From NCBI GenBank assembly GCA_032164245.1, contig JAVMKO010000006.1:1565001-1629000 (forward strand): 64,000 nt of DNA. The letters run 5' to 3'. Below the pieces are notes generated by a model, which saw nothing but the letters and a program-made list of their open reading frames with translations, was not told the origin of the DNA and searched no databases. Shown in pieces: positions 10,986-20,770 of the stretch. A program made the translations under genes and the position numbers. Within the stretch, counting starts at the first letter, position 1. Each line of letters opens with the position of its first letter. Source of the stretch: Sternotherus odoratus. Its lineage: Eukaryota > Chordata > Testudines > Kinosternidae.

Positions 10986-12640
10986 GTATGCCCATTTGGA
11001 TCAGAACTGGCTCCATCAAAATCAGTACCCAAACTCTTACCTTGAGGCCTATGAATATCTTACTTGCCACCACAAGACCTCTTCATACAGGGATGACACA
11101 AGGCGAGAGGGAAGATTTGTTTTGTGTTGCAGACAGTCTGGTGAATCCCAGGGTCCTCTGCTTGGATGGCTGTTCGGAGTCCCTCCCACGGTGAGGAAAT
11201 GTCTTGTAATTTTGTGGGTAGCCATTTCAGGGCTAGCTTCATGCATCTTTGATGACAGAGTAATATTCTGGGGGAGTTGGGGAGAAATGCAAAGTCTTCT
11301 TTGCTTGACGAAGTTCCTACAAGTGCAGGGAAAATTTCCTGTTATTGTGGGTAGATAGAGTTGGTCACATTTTTTGGCCAAAGTTTCCCCATCAGAGAAT
11401 TCAGTTTAACTGAGATCAAAGTTTTTTGCAGAGTGTCTGTGTCGATGAACTGTTTCAATTTCCCTATCAGATTTTTTTAAAATGTAATTTCATATCGACA
11501 TATGGAAACAAAATAAAAAAAATTTATTTTGCTTTGCATTAAAATGTCACTTCTATTTTTGTGACGTTTTCTGAAATGTTTTCGTTATCTGGTTTTGGTT
11601 TCTGGAGACTCAGGATTTCTTCCCGTTCCTCCTCCTATTCTCCACTGTGAAGCCGAAAAGTGAAAAGATGGGAAAGTGAGGAACAACCGTCCCCACCCCA
11701 GTGTTTAACACTTCTTTACCTTTTCCAGCTTTTCATGTCTCTAATTTATGCAGCTCCACTGTGGGGAAGATCCATTTTGAAGTCCAATGGAACATATATT
11801 CTCAATGACCTCCCTCCACTCAGTCCATCCAGTATAAGGAAAACCAGCCTGGACCCTTCTCCTTCTCCTGTGAAGCTGCCCTTCCCCACCCCGTAGCACT
11901 CACACACAGAAGCAATTCATGGGGCTTGGGAGGGAAACCCAGCCACTCCCGAAGCCGCCTTCAAGCTGACCCCTCCCTTCCCATTTGAAACGACTCTCTG
12001 GGTCTCCTAAGTTGCTTGGTGACTGATGACATCATTCGTCCGGAAAGATTAAAATATCCGTGCCTATTGGCAGAGGGCAGGAGAAGAGACCTACCTGTGT
12101 TGACAGCGCGTGCTGGGTGCAGAGAGAGAAGCAGGTAACCAGGCACCTGGGGCCCACACAAAGGAGACACTAGCTGTAGGGCTGGACCCAAAACCTAGTG
12201 AAGTCATTGAGACATTTCCAGAGTCCAATGGGCTTTGGCGAGGCGATGAATATAACGCGAGCTGATCTGGTGCTGTGATGGCATCGCAGTTGTGAGCTGC
12301 CTTTACGGGACATTTTCACCACCCACAGTTCCAGTCTGTGCTGGGCAGCCAACCCAGGAACAATTACACTGAAGGTTTAGTTTGCTTCACACGGTGCTGG
12401 ATTCTATTTGAGCTCTAAGACCTCCACAGGTCCCAGCTACTGGGAGGGTTCCCATCGTGTATCCCCCTCCGGCACGGGCAGCAAGAGGGACCCCTTCTGC
12501 TCCAGGCCACCAGGGGTTGCAGGGGGGATCGCCAGAGCTCCTGGCTGCTGCAGGAGGCAGGGGGCACCCCCGCAGCTTGGAGCCACCAGCAGAGGGGACC
12601 CTGTAGCTCCCAGACCCTCCACCCTTGCAGCTGCCCAGGC
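10986..12640. other. Unassigned sequence
   Basis: No gene seen. An AT-rich patch at about 11360-11600, with runs such as aaaataaaaaaaatttatttt, resembles the interiors of the TAGAGCTGTGC-type repeats, but no termini were found. The overlapping frames at 12387-12860 on both strands reflect GC-rich composition. Confidence 0.45.
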
Positions 12641-12770
12641 TACCCATTTTGTCATGGGTAGTTTTAGTAAAAGTCAAGGCCAGGTCACGGGCTTCTGTGA
12701 ATTTTTCATTATTGTCCGTCACCTGTCCCTGACTTTTATTAAAAATATCCGTGACAGAGGCTTAGCTGTA
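12640..12770. repeat. Unclassified interspersed repeat fragment
   Basis: The stretch with agtaaaagtcaaggccaggt and its near-inverse cctgtccctgacttttatta (about 12723-12743) forms an imperfect palindrome. I recognise it as a reptilian interspersed repeat type, but I cannot assign a class. Confidence 0.4.
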
Positions 12771-12963
12771 CCTATCACTGATGGGGGGCCGGCACCAGGA
12801 GCTTCCCAGACAGATGTCACAAGCTGTGCAGCTCCTGAGTCATCAGAACTGGTCTTCTGACGCTTGGCGTATGCCCTGGAGCAAGAGGACTTGACTTATA
12901 TCTGTGCCCAAACTCCTGTGAGTATTTCGGGTTTTAATATTTCCCGAGATCATTTTGTCATTA

Positions 12964-13176
12964 ATCCGAGAGGGAGCCGTGTTAGTCTGGAATTGCAGAA
13001 GTGACAAAGAGTCCTGTGGCACCTTAAAGACTAACTAAAGTATTGAAGCATAAACTTTCATGGGCTAATACCCACTTTGTCGGATGCATGCAGTGGAAGT
13101 GGGTATTAGCCCACGAAAGCTTATGCTTCAATACTTTAGTTAGTCTTTAAGGTGTCACAGGACTCTTTGTCACATA
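12964..13176. mobile_element. Penelope-like element: two inverted tails back to back
   Basis: The left arm (about 13003-13090) reads tcctgtggcaccttaaagac and ends near cccactttgtcgg. The right arm (about 13094-13173) is its inverse, starting aagtgggtattagcccacg. The whole forms a hairpin-capable palindrome with almost no spacer. Upstream of the left arm lies the extension agagggagccgtgttagtc, also present at 36363. Flanking ttgtcatta (12955-12963 and 13177-13185) is a perfect 9-bp duplication, extending to 12 of 13 bases. No coding sequence is retained. Confidence 0.85.
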
Positions 13177-13185
13177 TTGTCATTA

Positions 13186-13630
13186 TTCCTATAACTTTTG
13201 AACCTTTCTGATCTCTTGGGTTGAAGGCTGTCTTGGGACAGGGAGCTCCACTCACCAGATTCATATTCCTCAAACATAATTTAGGATTGGGGGGCAGGGC
13301 TGGGGTAAAATTCCTATTTTAATAAGAGCTGTTTTAACCGTGCTAGCGACTCAGTACAGTATTCCAGCCTGGCTCTGACTTTCGACATGTATTTGGCCTA
13401 TGATGACATGGACCTGAAAACACCTGTCCCACAGGTTCCCAATCTTCTGTATCCGCACAAGGCGTATTTATCATCAGCTGCAATAATCCGACTGCACCAA
13501 TGGCATATTTCAGGAGCTGGCCTCTTTAAAATGCTTCAGCATTCTGCAACTGGAACTGGAAAGGCGGCTTAGTGACATTGTTAGGCTAGACCTGTGGAGG
13601 AGTAAAAGCCATTTGTGCAGCTGTTCAGAA
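13186..13630. other. Unassigned sequence
   Basis: No gene or repeat recognised. Confidence 0.5.
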
Positions 13631-13639
13631 AGATCACCC

Positions 13640-14090
13640 GCTTTAATTTTTGCTCTTCCTCCATCCTAAAATCTTTTGGGCAGTAATGGGTGCTTTTGCA
13701 CTCAGAGCCGTGTGGATTATTTCTGCTACTAAAACGCCCAGGGAAGGACGTTTATTTAGATTAGGCTGCCTCGTTACACAAACACAAACGTTATTTGAGC
13801 AAATGAAATCAATCTGCCTTTCCTCTTCTTGCTCTTCCAAGAAAGTCCATTGTGGCCAAGCCAGCATATAGCCATTTGTTACTCTGCTGTTTCTATTGAG
13901 ACTGATGCTAATAAAGCTCTCATCACAGCTTCAGCGCAATGGAACACAGAACAAATTGGAAGCCCACGTATTAGAGAACGCATGTTTACTGCGACGGCAG
14001 ATAACACATGGGATTAGCTATTCTATGGCAGTTGTTGGCTGGAGCCTTGGAAAGGCATTAAACAGAAGGCAAAGCAAATAACCCTTTCCC
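13640..14090. promoter_or_regulatory. Candidate conserved non-coding element
   Basis: Unique, balanced-composition sequence with cores such as aacaaattgg, gctaataaagc and gggattagc (SOX-, homeodomain- and bicoid-like) and no repeat signature. The open frames here (13643-13867 minus, 13650-13871 plus) overlap on opposite strands and look accidental. Inference only. Confidence 0.2.
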
Positions 14091-14560
14091 AAGTGGCTGA
14101 ACAGATTTTGAAATCATTCCTCTTTTTGTTTCTAACCTGCAGGTAGCCTGAGCAGAAACAATTCGCGATTTCACCAGTTATTTACAAAACAAAAGACTTC
14201 TAGCTAAGGAAATAATTAGCAGAAAACCATTTTTTTAATCTGCCCAAAGGGCTCAGTTCTCCATTGTGTTATATCGCCTTGAGACTTGTGTATTTCCAAG
14301 TCCATGTATCTGATTGCAACTGTATCATACATGGAAGACATCAGAGTTTCCAATAAAAACAATGGCTTCAAATTATTGTGAGTCACTAGATCATGCAAAC
14401 AAAATAATTGATTGCCTTGTATTATAAAACCATTATTCAAAAAATTACAAAAATGGAAGCAGGATTATGGTGGCTCTTGGAGATTTCTCAAATCAGCTCA
14501 GGCCTCATAGGAAGAGATACAGCGGTGATCATTCAGTTTAGATTATGTTTTTGGTCTGTT
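14091..14560. other. Unassigned AT-rich sequence
   Basis: No gene or repeat recognised. Confidence 0.5.
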
Positions 14561-14564
14561 CCAA

Positions 14565-14945
14565 AAGAAGAATATAAGAGCTGCTATATTGGGTCAGATC
14601 ATGTTCCATCTTGCCCAGTATCCTGTCTTCAACAGTGGTAGACACCAGAGCTTCAGAAGGAAAATATATAAAACAGAAGAATTATGAAGAAATCCATCTC
14701 TGTCTTCCACTCCTGGCTTCTGGTAGTCAGAAGTCTAGAGTTGCCCTCAGCATGGGGATGCATCCTGGCCCATCTTGGCTAAAGCCATTGATGGGCCTAT
14801 CCTCCATGAACTCATCCAGTTCTCTTTTGAACCCAGTGGTACTTTTGACCCTCACAAAATCCCCCGGAAATGAGTTCCACTGTTTAGTTGTAGGTTGTGT
14901 TAAAAAGTACTTCCTCTTGTTTGTATTAAATGTCCAAGGTTTGCT
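14565..14945 (-). mobile_element. CR1 LINE fragment, old
   Basis: Diverged version of the minus-strand CR1 tail region: ctatattgggtcagatcatg at the left, catcttggctaaagccattg in the middle and gtacttcctcttgtttgtat at the right. It is collinear with the copies at 27779 and 35825 but more worn, so probably an older insertion. The plus-strand frame 14611-15072 across it is an antisense accident. Confidence 0.8.
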
Positions 14946-15445
14946 TCATACCGCATCTGTCAGCTACACCAGACTTGATTTGACAGTCATGTGGTTTACC
15001 AGAGTAGTTGGAGGCACTGGAAGGTCAAAAGTAATAAAAAGTGTTTGTCACCAAGACAAAGAGAGAAGATAGAAACCAGTCTGGTAAAACAATTGTTATG
15101 GAAACATTTGTAATTTGTTTAGAGTGAGCTATTTATCATTTTATTCTTCCTTGTTGCTGTTAATTTACAGGTTAAATGTCTACCCAATCAAAGTTGTCTC
15201 ATCCACTTAATGGTCTCTAAATTAAAGTTGACCTTCCAATTTAACTTCTTTCAAGATCCTTTAGGTTAAGATTAGTGAAAAGGTATCATTGAGCATACAA
15301 AAAACAACAACAACTAGACAGCTGTCCCTGGGAGAAGGATACCCACGGTGATAGCTGAGGTCCTTTTATACTTGGTGTTCTCATTACAGTATAAATTGTG
15401 TTGTAACATTAAAACTCTTATTCTCAGGAATAACCTCATGCTGAT
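14946..15445. other. Unassigned AT-rich sequence
   Basis: No gene or repeat recognised. A short caacaacaac tract lies near 15305. Confidence 0.5.
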
Positions 15446-16194
15446 TGTTATGGGGCGTCTGCCCCACACTGGCCTGGATAGGGTTAAAACCAGCCTAGGG
15501 AGGCTGAGCGGCAGGCAGCCAAACGAGTGGCTGCAGGAGAAATAACCAATTAGGGTGGTGGCTAGACCAGCCAATCAAGGCCCAGCCGACACATATTAAA
15601 GGAAGGTGCAGAGCAGAGTGAAGAGTCCGCTGCAGCCAGCCTAGGGAGAAGACTGGCTTCGCAGAGGGTTACAGAGACACCAGCACCTGGGAAAGGGCAG
15701 TTGCTGACAGGGACCGGGGCAGCTAGGGAGAGCTCCTGCCAGGCTCGAGGCCTGGGAAGAGGGCAAAGGAGCTGGAGACAGAGGCCGGAGTGGAAGGAAC
15801 TGAGGCTGTGGGGAAGTGGCCCAGGAAATAGAGACCGTGAGCAGGAAGGTAGAGGCAGCAGGAAGCTGCTGTTTGCCGGGTCCGTGGGCCGGGGCCTAAA
15901 GAAGTGGTCAGGCCTGCCCCACACCTCCCAAGGGGTGGCCTGGCTGTGGACTAACAAGCCGCTGGGAGGGGTGGCTGGACTCATGGTGGAGGAGTCCCCC
16001 GGAAGGGGGGAAACGGATGGTGACACGGCCGGAGGACTGTGCCGCGAAGCAGACGCCGAGAGGAAGGAGCCATTATGGGCCTGAAGGTGGAGGTGAAGAA
16101 GGGAGAGCCCCACCTGAGGGCGCACCCACTGGGACAGAGCTAACTCCCAAAACGCCCAGCAAGAGGTGCCGGTGTAGTGAGTGACCCCATGACA
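15446..16194 (+). mobile_element. Solo LTR of an LTR retrotransposon, 749 bp
   Basis: Begins TGTTATGGGG and ends CCCCATGACA, a 10-bp terminal inverted repeat with one mismatch and the TG...CA ends of LTRs. The 5-bp flanks are ctgat (15441-15445) and cggat (16195-16199), four of five matching, as expected for a 4-6 bp integrase duplication. Two CCAAT motifs (about 15546 and 15571) precede a TATA-like catattaaag at about 15592, the layout of a U3 promoter. No internal gag or pol remains on either side, so it is a solo LTR. The 213-codon minus frame over it (15562-16203) is not a gene. Confidence 0.75.
15592..15601 (+). promoter_or_regulatory. TATA-like element in the LTR
   Basis: Catattaaag lies about 147 bp into the LTR, just downstream of two CCAAT motifs. 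This is a typical U3 promoter arrangement; activity is not shown. Confidence 0.4.
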
Positions 16195-17273
16195 CGGATT
16201 CATACTGTAACCCAGTTTAGCTAGAATTTAACTGCATTGTTCTGGTCATGTCACCTTTGGAAGGGATGCCTAGTTTCATTGATCTATGGACTTCTGAATG
16301 TGACTTATCAGATGCTTTGAAGGGTGCTTTCGCTTCAGGCAATGAGCTTAGATACAGGCAGCTGTAGCCAGATTTCCTAAATTCTCTCAGTTTGTCAAAT
16401 GGGTGCAAGCTACCTAGCTTGCAAGAGGGACTTAGGATCTTCCAGAGTCAAAGTTAAGAGCTGGAAGAAAATCTCTCTCTTTACACAGATATTTTGTAAC
16501 ATCTCAATTTCTGCTGGAGACGTCATATATAAATACATCGTTTACTTGTCTTTAACAATTCACAGAGGCAGCTGTACATTTGGAATGTTAATATTTCCAA
16601 CTATATCTGTGTGGTCATTATTAAAACGAGTGTGAGTGTGTCTGAGTGTAAAAACCCCACGCTGATGGGAAAAGGGTTAGAAAGGCTGTGCAGAGATAGT
16701 CCCACCCCTCCCAAACATGCATGGTAGGAAAGAGGCCTTTGAAAAGGAGGCAGGTGTGAAAGACAGAGGGAGTTGGAAATGGCTGGAGTGGCCCCTGAAG
16801 CAACACGAAGAACCCCCATGCCAGAGACTTGCACCCCCAGACCTGCAAGGAGTGACGTGAACTCCCAGAGTAAGTACTCTGGGAAGAGCCGGATTGAGCT
16901 GCCTGGCCAGAAGGACGTAGTAGACCATCTGACATCAGAGGATATGGCTTGCTTGTTTTCCTTTGAAGTTGGCCCCAGGGAGTCTATTCTCACTCACACT
17001 GGGCCTTTTGTTTCCCTTTTGGTGCCCCGCCAATAATGAAGTATATGAAGGCCTAGAAAGAGCAGAGCCCACCGCAAAGACTAAGAGATGGGGACCTCCG
17101 CTGGGTGTTTATAATCGGTCATGTACGGGGGTACCCACTGGGTGGGACAAACACCCCTGGGGGACTTGTTTACAACTGTATTTTAAGTTCTCAGTTCACT
17201 TGTGTTGACTTACTACAACTTGTATAGATTATGTACGTCATAGTCTAAACTCAGAGGGAAAACGGTGTCCTCG
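16195..17273. other. Unassigned sequence, partly repeat-like
   Basis: The GC-richer block 16625-17165 (phrases such as ccagagtaagtactctggg, a short palindrome at 16866) has the feel of an interspersed repeat, possibly LTR-derived, but I cannot fix its ends. No gene seen. Confidence 0.35.
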
Positions 17274-17392
17274 CAGGGTGACCAGACAGCAACTGTAAAA
17301 ACTCGGGACAGCGGCTGGGGGGTAATAGGAGCCTATATAAGAAAAAGACCCCAAAATTGGGACTGTCCCTATAAAATCAGGATAGCTTATCA
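17274..17392 (+). mobile_element. MITE with CAGGGTGACCAG end, truncated
   Basis: Starts cagggtgaccagacagcaa and contains taataggagcctatataaga followed by gggactgtccctataaaatc, which I recognise as a common reptilian non-autonomous DNA transposon. The expected right end (ctggtcaccctg) is absent, so the copy is truncated on the right. Confidence 0.55.
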
Positions 17393-17735
17393 CTTCGCTG
17401 CCTCTTTTACTTTGTTAGATTCAAATGCTGCACTTTTCAATAAGCCAAACGTTAAGTATAGGAGTCATCTTAATGAGTGAAATCCTGGTGCCACCTAACT
17501 CAGTGTCAAAACGCCTGTTGATTTCAATGGGGCTGCTCACCTGTTTAAAGTTATCCAGATGTTGAAGTCTTTGCCGGATTGGGGTTTCGGTAATGATAAA
17601 TTCCAGCTCAGTATGTTATGAGAAGTGGTAGGTTGCTGAAATACCTGCTGAAATAAACAGATCACATAGTTATATTGTGGGTTCTACCAAGAAGAAATCA
17701 GCAAATCTGAGACAAGAAATGCTGTTTCTTCTTTC
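17393..17735. other. Unassigned sequence
   Basis: No gene or repeat recognised. Confidence 0.5.
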
Positions 17736-17739
17736 ATGC

Positions 17740-18040
17740 CTGGTTGACTGTTGAAGTAAATGAAATGTAATCGGTGCGTGTATCACTAGCATGTAATTAA
17801 CAGTCGGATCACTGTGATAAAATTATCAAAGAGCAGGGAGCTCTTATTGTTCTGAGAAAGGAGAAGAGCCATTATTCTGAGGCAGGAGAAAAGCAGAAGA
17901 ACAATTGGATTTATAACGGATTGGCCAGAGTGCTGATAAATTATTAATCCAAATGAGATGAAAGAACGTTACATTTTACTGAGGGATCACATAGTGGCAC
18001 AGATTATGTAAACTAATTGAAGTGTGGAAATATTTATTCT
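17740..18040. promoter_or_regulatory. Candidate conserved non-coding element
   Basis: Dense in transcription-factor-like cores: atgtaattaacag, ctgtgataaaattatc, gaacaattgg, gataaattattaatcc. These suggest homeodomain, GATA and SOX sites within repeat-free sequence. This is the strongest of the enhancer-like stretches by eye, but conservation cannot be tested here. Confidence 0.3.
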
Positions 18041-18788
18041 TCCTAATATTTCTGTATAAAACCATAGAAGTCAGTTTCTTATTTGGGGAATCATTTCATT
18101 GAAATCCTTCTGGCCCCCATCTTATTTCATTTAAACCAATTGTCTCCAGAATATTTAAAAAGCCTTAGATCAGGATGGTGCCTTCTGCTTGGGTGAGTCC
18201 TGGGGACTCCCTACAAGGCAAGCTTCCGGTGGCCATATAGAACAGGGCATGCACCATCCTTCCTCTCCCCTGAAGGAACTATTACTCTCACATAGGCTGC
18301 ACCATTATCACCCACCTTTTCCTGCACCATCTCCCAATCCTCAGTATTCCCATTCCACTGAGACTCCCCCACGGGGTCCTCCCCTCCCCCACACATGGCC
18401 TTCAGGATGGAGCAGGGAACCTGCCACTCCCAGGACACCACAATTCTCTACTATGAGCTTTCCACACTGAAATGCAGCTGTGAACTGGTGCGGCTAGACC
18501 TGTCGCTATCGCTTCTGGAGTCCATCGTGTGGCTGCTTCTGCAAAGTTATTGAAAATCAGTGCGATGTTCGCTCCTAGGTCACTTTTGAAAATGGGCTTG
18601 GCTGTTTGACTCAGTTATGACTTGCAACATTGAATGGAACAATGTCTAAAGACCTGTAAAACCCTGGGCCTTGGTCTCTCAGTTCACCATTTGTACAATG
18701 GGCATAAAAGCCCTGTCCCACCACGCAGATTAAAGATTGTGGGGCACTCAGACATTAAGCTGAATACATTTTAGCTACATGATGATAA
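18041..18788. other. Unassigned sequence
   Basis: No gene or repeat recognised. The frames at 18189-18470 (plus) and 18211-18441 (minus) overlap and are compositionally driven. Confidence 0.5.
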
Positions 18789-18790
18789 TA

Positions 18791-19080
18791 CAGTAAAACC
18801 TCCATTTAACGGACTAATTCGGGCGAGGGGGTGTCCGTTAAATCAAAAAGTCCGTTATTTAATAAAAAACACAAAACGAGCTGTCGGAGCAGCAGCCCGC
18901 CTGCCACAGGGGCGGGGCGGCAGCTCCACAGGCCGCCCGCTGCCTGGACCCGGGCGGCAGCCGGGAGCCGGCAGCCAGCCCGCCAGATATGGATCGGGAA
19001 TGCATCAGACTTGCTCAGAAATTTTGTCCGTTGCATCCGAAGTCCGTTAAATCGAGGTCCGTTAAATCGAGGGTTTACTG
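18791..19080. mobile_element. Tigger/pogo-like MITE, 290 bp, TA-flanked
   Basis: The left end is CAGTAAAACCTCCATTTAAC and the right end is the inverse of CAGTAAACCCTCGATTTAAC. Both lie directly next to TA (18789-18790 and 19081-19082), the TSD of Tc1/mariner-superfamily elements. The unit gtccgttaaatcgag is repeated twice inside the right end. The interior is very GC-rich (about 18890-18985) and non-coding. Confidence 0.85.
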
Positions 19081-19165
19081 TAATGACAATGAAGACCTAG
19101 AGACTAAACTGTTCATAGGATCAGAGAATATCTCCCCTACCAGCACAATCGACTCTGTCATTCCT

Positions 19166-19357
19166 TTATATGTGGTACCGTGTTATTACCATCTCCCATT
19201 GATTACCATTGCTCCACCAAGTTTCTGTGATGCCTATTCTATCAATATCCTTATTCAATAACAGCCAGTAAAGTTCACCCATCTCAGTATTTAAACTTGC
19301 AGCAGTTGTGTAGGAGCACTTACAACATAGGTGGCAGTCCTTGGACTTGCAGCACAA
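19166..19357 (-). pseudogene. CR1 ORF2 start and endonuclease fragment
   Basis: The minus frame contains KCSYTTAASLNTEMGELY, close to the usual CR1/L2 ORF2 opening (KCLYTNA-SL-NK--EL), then DIDRIGITETWW, in which E of ITE-W is an APE-type endonuclease active-site residue. The fragment ends soon after. Its first codons overlap the edge of the MITE at 19330-19537, so the start region was disrupted by that insertion. Confidence 0.7.
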
Positions 19358-19537
19358 TTGGTTTCTGAAAATTACATCCTAAGTCAAAACGGCGTCACTC
19401 AGAACCACAATACCCTCTACTGCAGGACTGAGCATCATAAAGTCAAAACCAGCTGTAAGTTGATTAGGATGTCAATTCAGAAACATTGTAAGTGCCATTC
19501 GGTGTAAGTCAAACCACGTAAAGTCGAGGACTGCCTG
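19330..19537. mobile_element. Tigger/pogo-like MITE, 208 bp, TA-flanked
   Basis: The right end reads aaagtcgaggactgcctg followed by TA (19538-19539). The left end reads ggtggcagtccttggactt preceded by TA (19328-19329). The ends are extended inverted repeats: ggtttctgaaaatt on the left pairs with caattcagaaaca on the right. It has no coding capacity and is inserted near the ORF1/ORF2 boundary of the minus-strand CR1. Confidence 0.75.
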
Positions 19538-19844
19538 TATTTAGTTGTCGGTCTTCATGTGATGTAAGCGAATGGGACTCTTGTTTGTTTCACTTCAGTT
19601 CCTACCTGTACTTTATCAACCTCTATCCACTCCTCCTTACTAGGATATAACGTCTCTCTTTTAATAAATCCTTCCCATTAAGGATGTTTCTATCCAAACC
19701 ATGTGCCTGTCTGATTTCACTCGTCCTTTATTTTAAAAACTCCTCAACGATCTTTTTAATTTCACATTCCAGCACTCTGGTTCCATTTTGGTTTAGGTGG
19801 AGCCCATCCTTCTAGTAGAGGTTCCTTCTTTCCCAAAAAGGTCC

Positions 19845-20492
19845 TGTAGTGAGGCAGAGGGGCCTTCCTTCTCCGGGGTGAGTGAGGCTCCACTACCCTC
19901 CCCTTGGAGGGCGGAGACTAGGTGGCCCCGCCCCCTTTGCCAGAAGTACAGGGGTGTGGCCAGAAATATAAAAGGCCGGCTCCGCAGCCCAATTGGGGTT
20001 GAACCTGCAGAGGAGAAGGACACTCTGCCTGTTCCGCAGCGGCCCAGAGTGGACCCTACGCCCAAGCCCCAGACACTGACGAGGACCAGCTGGGAGTGCC
20101 CAGCACAGTGTACCCGCAGGAGCCAGACAAGGCCTGGAGATCAGAGGTACCGACCCCTGGGGAGGCAGGAAGTGGCCCAGGGGCAGCCACTGTGCAGCTG
20201 GCTGTGAGACCCGAGCGGCCAAGTCAGCGTATTGCGGCTGGATCCCCGTCCACACAGGAGCAGCCAAGCCTGCCTCTGCTCAGGCCCTGGGCTGGGATGT
20301 GCTGGAGTAGGGGGGCCTGGTGGAGGGGCCGACCCCTGCCTCGCACTGAGAAGCTCCTGCTGTGGAGAAGGTGCCTTCACCCCTTCAAGCCCAGGCCCCA
20401 GCCTACCTATAGACTATTGTCTGAGCCCCGCTCGGGCTAAAGACATCCCTTAGCTGGCCTCTAACCCCTGGCACGAGTGAGGGTCCACTACA
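19845..20492 (+). mobile_element. Solo LTR, 648 bp, inside CR1 ORF1
   Basis: Begins TGTAGTG and ends CACTACA, a perfect 7-bp inverted terminus with TG...CA ends. Flanks are ggtcc (19840-19844) and gttcc (20493-20497), a 5-bp duplication with one mismatch. Removing the LTR and one flank copy rejoins the CR1 esterase sequence, which independently confirms the borders. A TATAAAA lies at 19967-19973 behind a gccccgcccc GC box near 19925. No internal retroelement genes accompany it. Confidence 0.85.
19967..19973 (+). promoter_or_regulatory. TATA box of the solo LTR
   Basis: TATAAAA 122 bp into the LTR, 35-40 bp downstream of a GC box. Consistent with a U3 promoter on the plus strand; activity unknown. 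Confidence 0.5.
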
Positions 20493-20504
20493 GTTCCCCA
20501 GGTC

Positions 20505-20770
20505 CTACTAAACCTAAATCCCTCTTCGCTACACCATCATCTCATCCACACACTGAGACCCTGCAGTTCTGCCTGTTGGAACTGGGAGCATTTCAGAGAA
20601 TGCTACTGTGGGAGTCCTGGATTGTAATCACGGTCCTAGCAGTCTAAATTTGGCCTTCAGGATGTCTCCACTTCCTTTCCCTTTGTCATTGGGTCCTACA
20701 TGTACCACAACTACTAATTCCTCCCCATAAGTCTCTCCAGATGTCATGAGAGGTCCACAACCTATGCACT
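20505..20770 (-). pseudogene. CR1 ORF1 esterase-domain fragment
   Basis: The minus strand encodes LVVVVHVGPNDKGKG followed by a stop-broken continuation. The GxND block is the third conserved block of SGNH hydrolases, and CR1 ORF1 proteins are known to carry such an esterase domain. The upstream part of the same domain continues across the solo LTR at 19840-19560. Several stops show it is non-functional. Confidence 0.65.

Larger units (their letters stand above)
19085..20770 (-). mobile_element. CR1 LINE 5' half, split by two insertions
   Basis: On the minus strand the order is the ORF1 esterase region (20770-20493, then 19840-19560) followed by the start of ORF2 with its APE endonuclease (19357-19166), the order of a full CR1. 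The element is interrupted by a TA-flanked MITE (19330-19537) and a solo LTR (19845-20492). Key peptides are VVVVHVGPND (the SGNH-esterase GxND block) and DRIGITETWW (the APE-endonuclease ITETWW block). The frames are broken by stops, so it is a fossil. Confidence 0.8.

Noticed and set aside
12964..13176. Rho-independent terminator or microRNA hairpin
   Set aside because: The palindrome is fully explained by two inverted Penelope tails with a target-site duplication, and the genome is eukaryotic.
15562..16203. 213-codon minus-strand protein
   Set aside because: It lies antisense across a solo LTR whose ends and flanks are clear; no domain.
19166..19357. Host gene exon
   Set aside because: The ITETWW motif and the neighbouring esterase block show it is CR1 ORF2.
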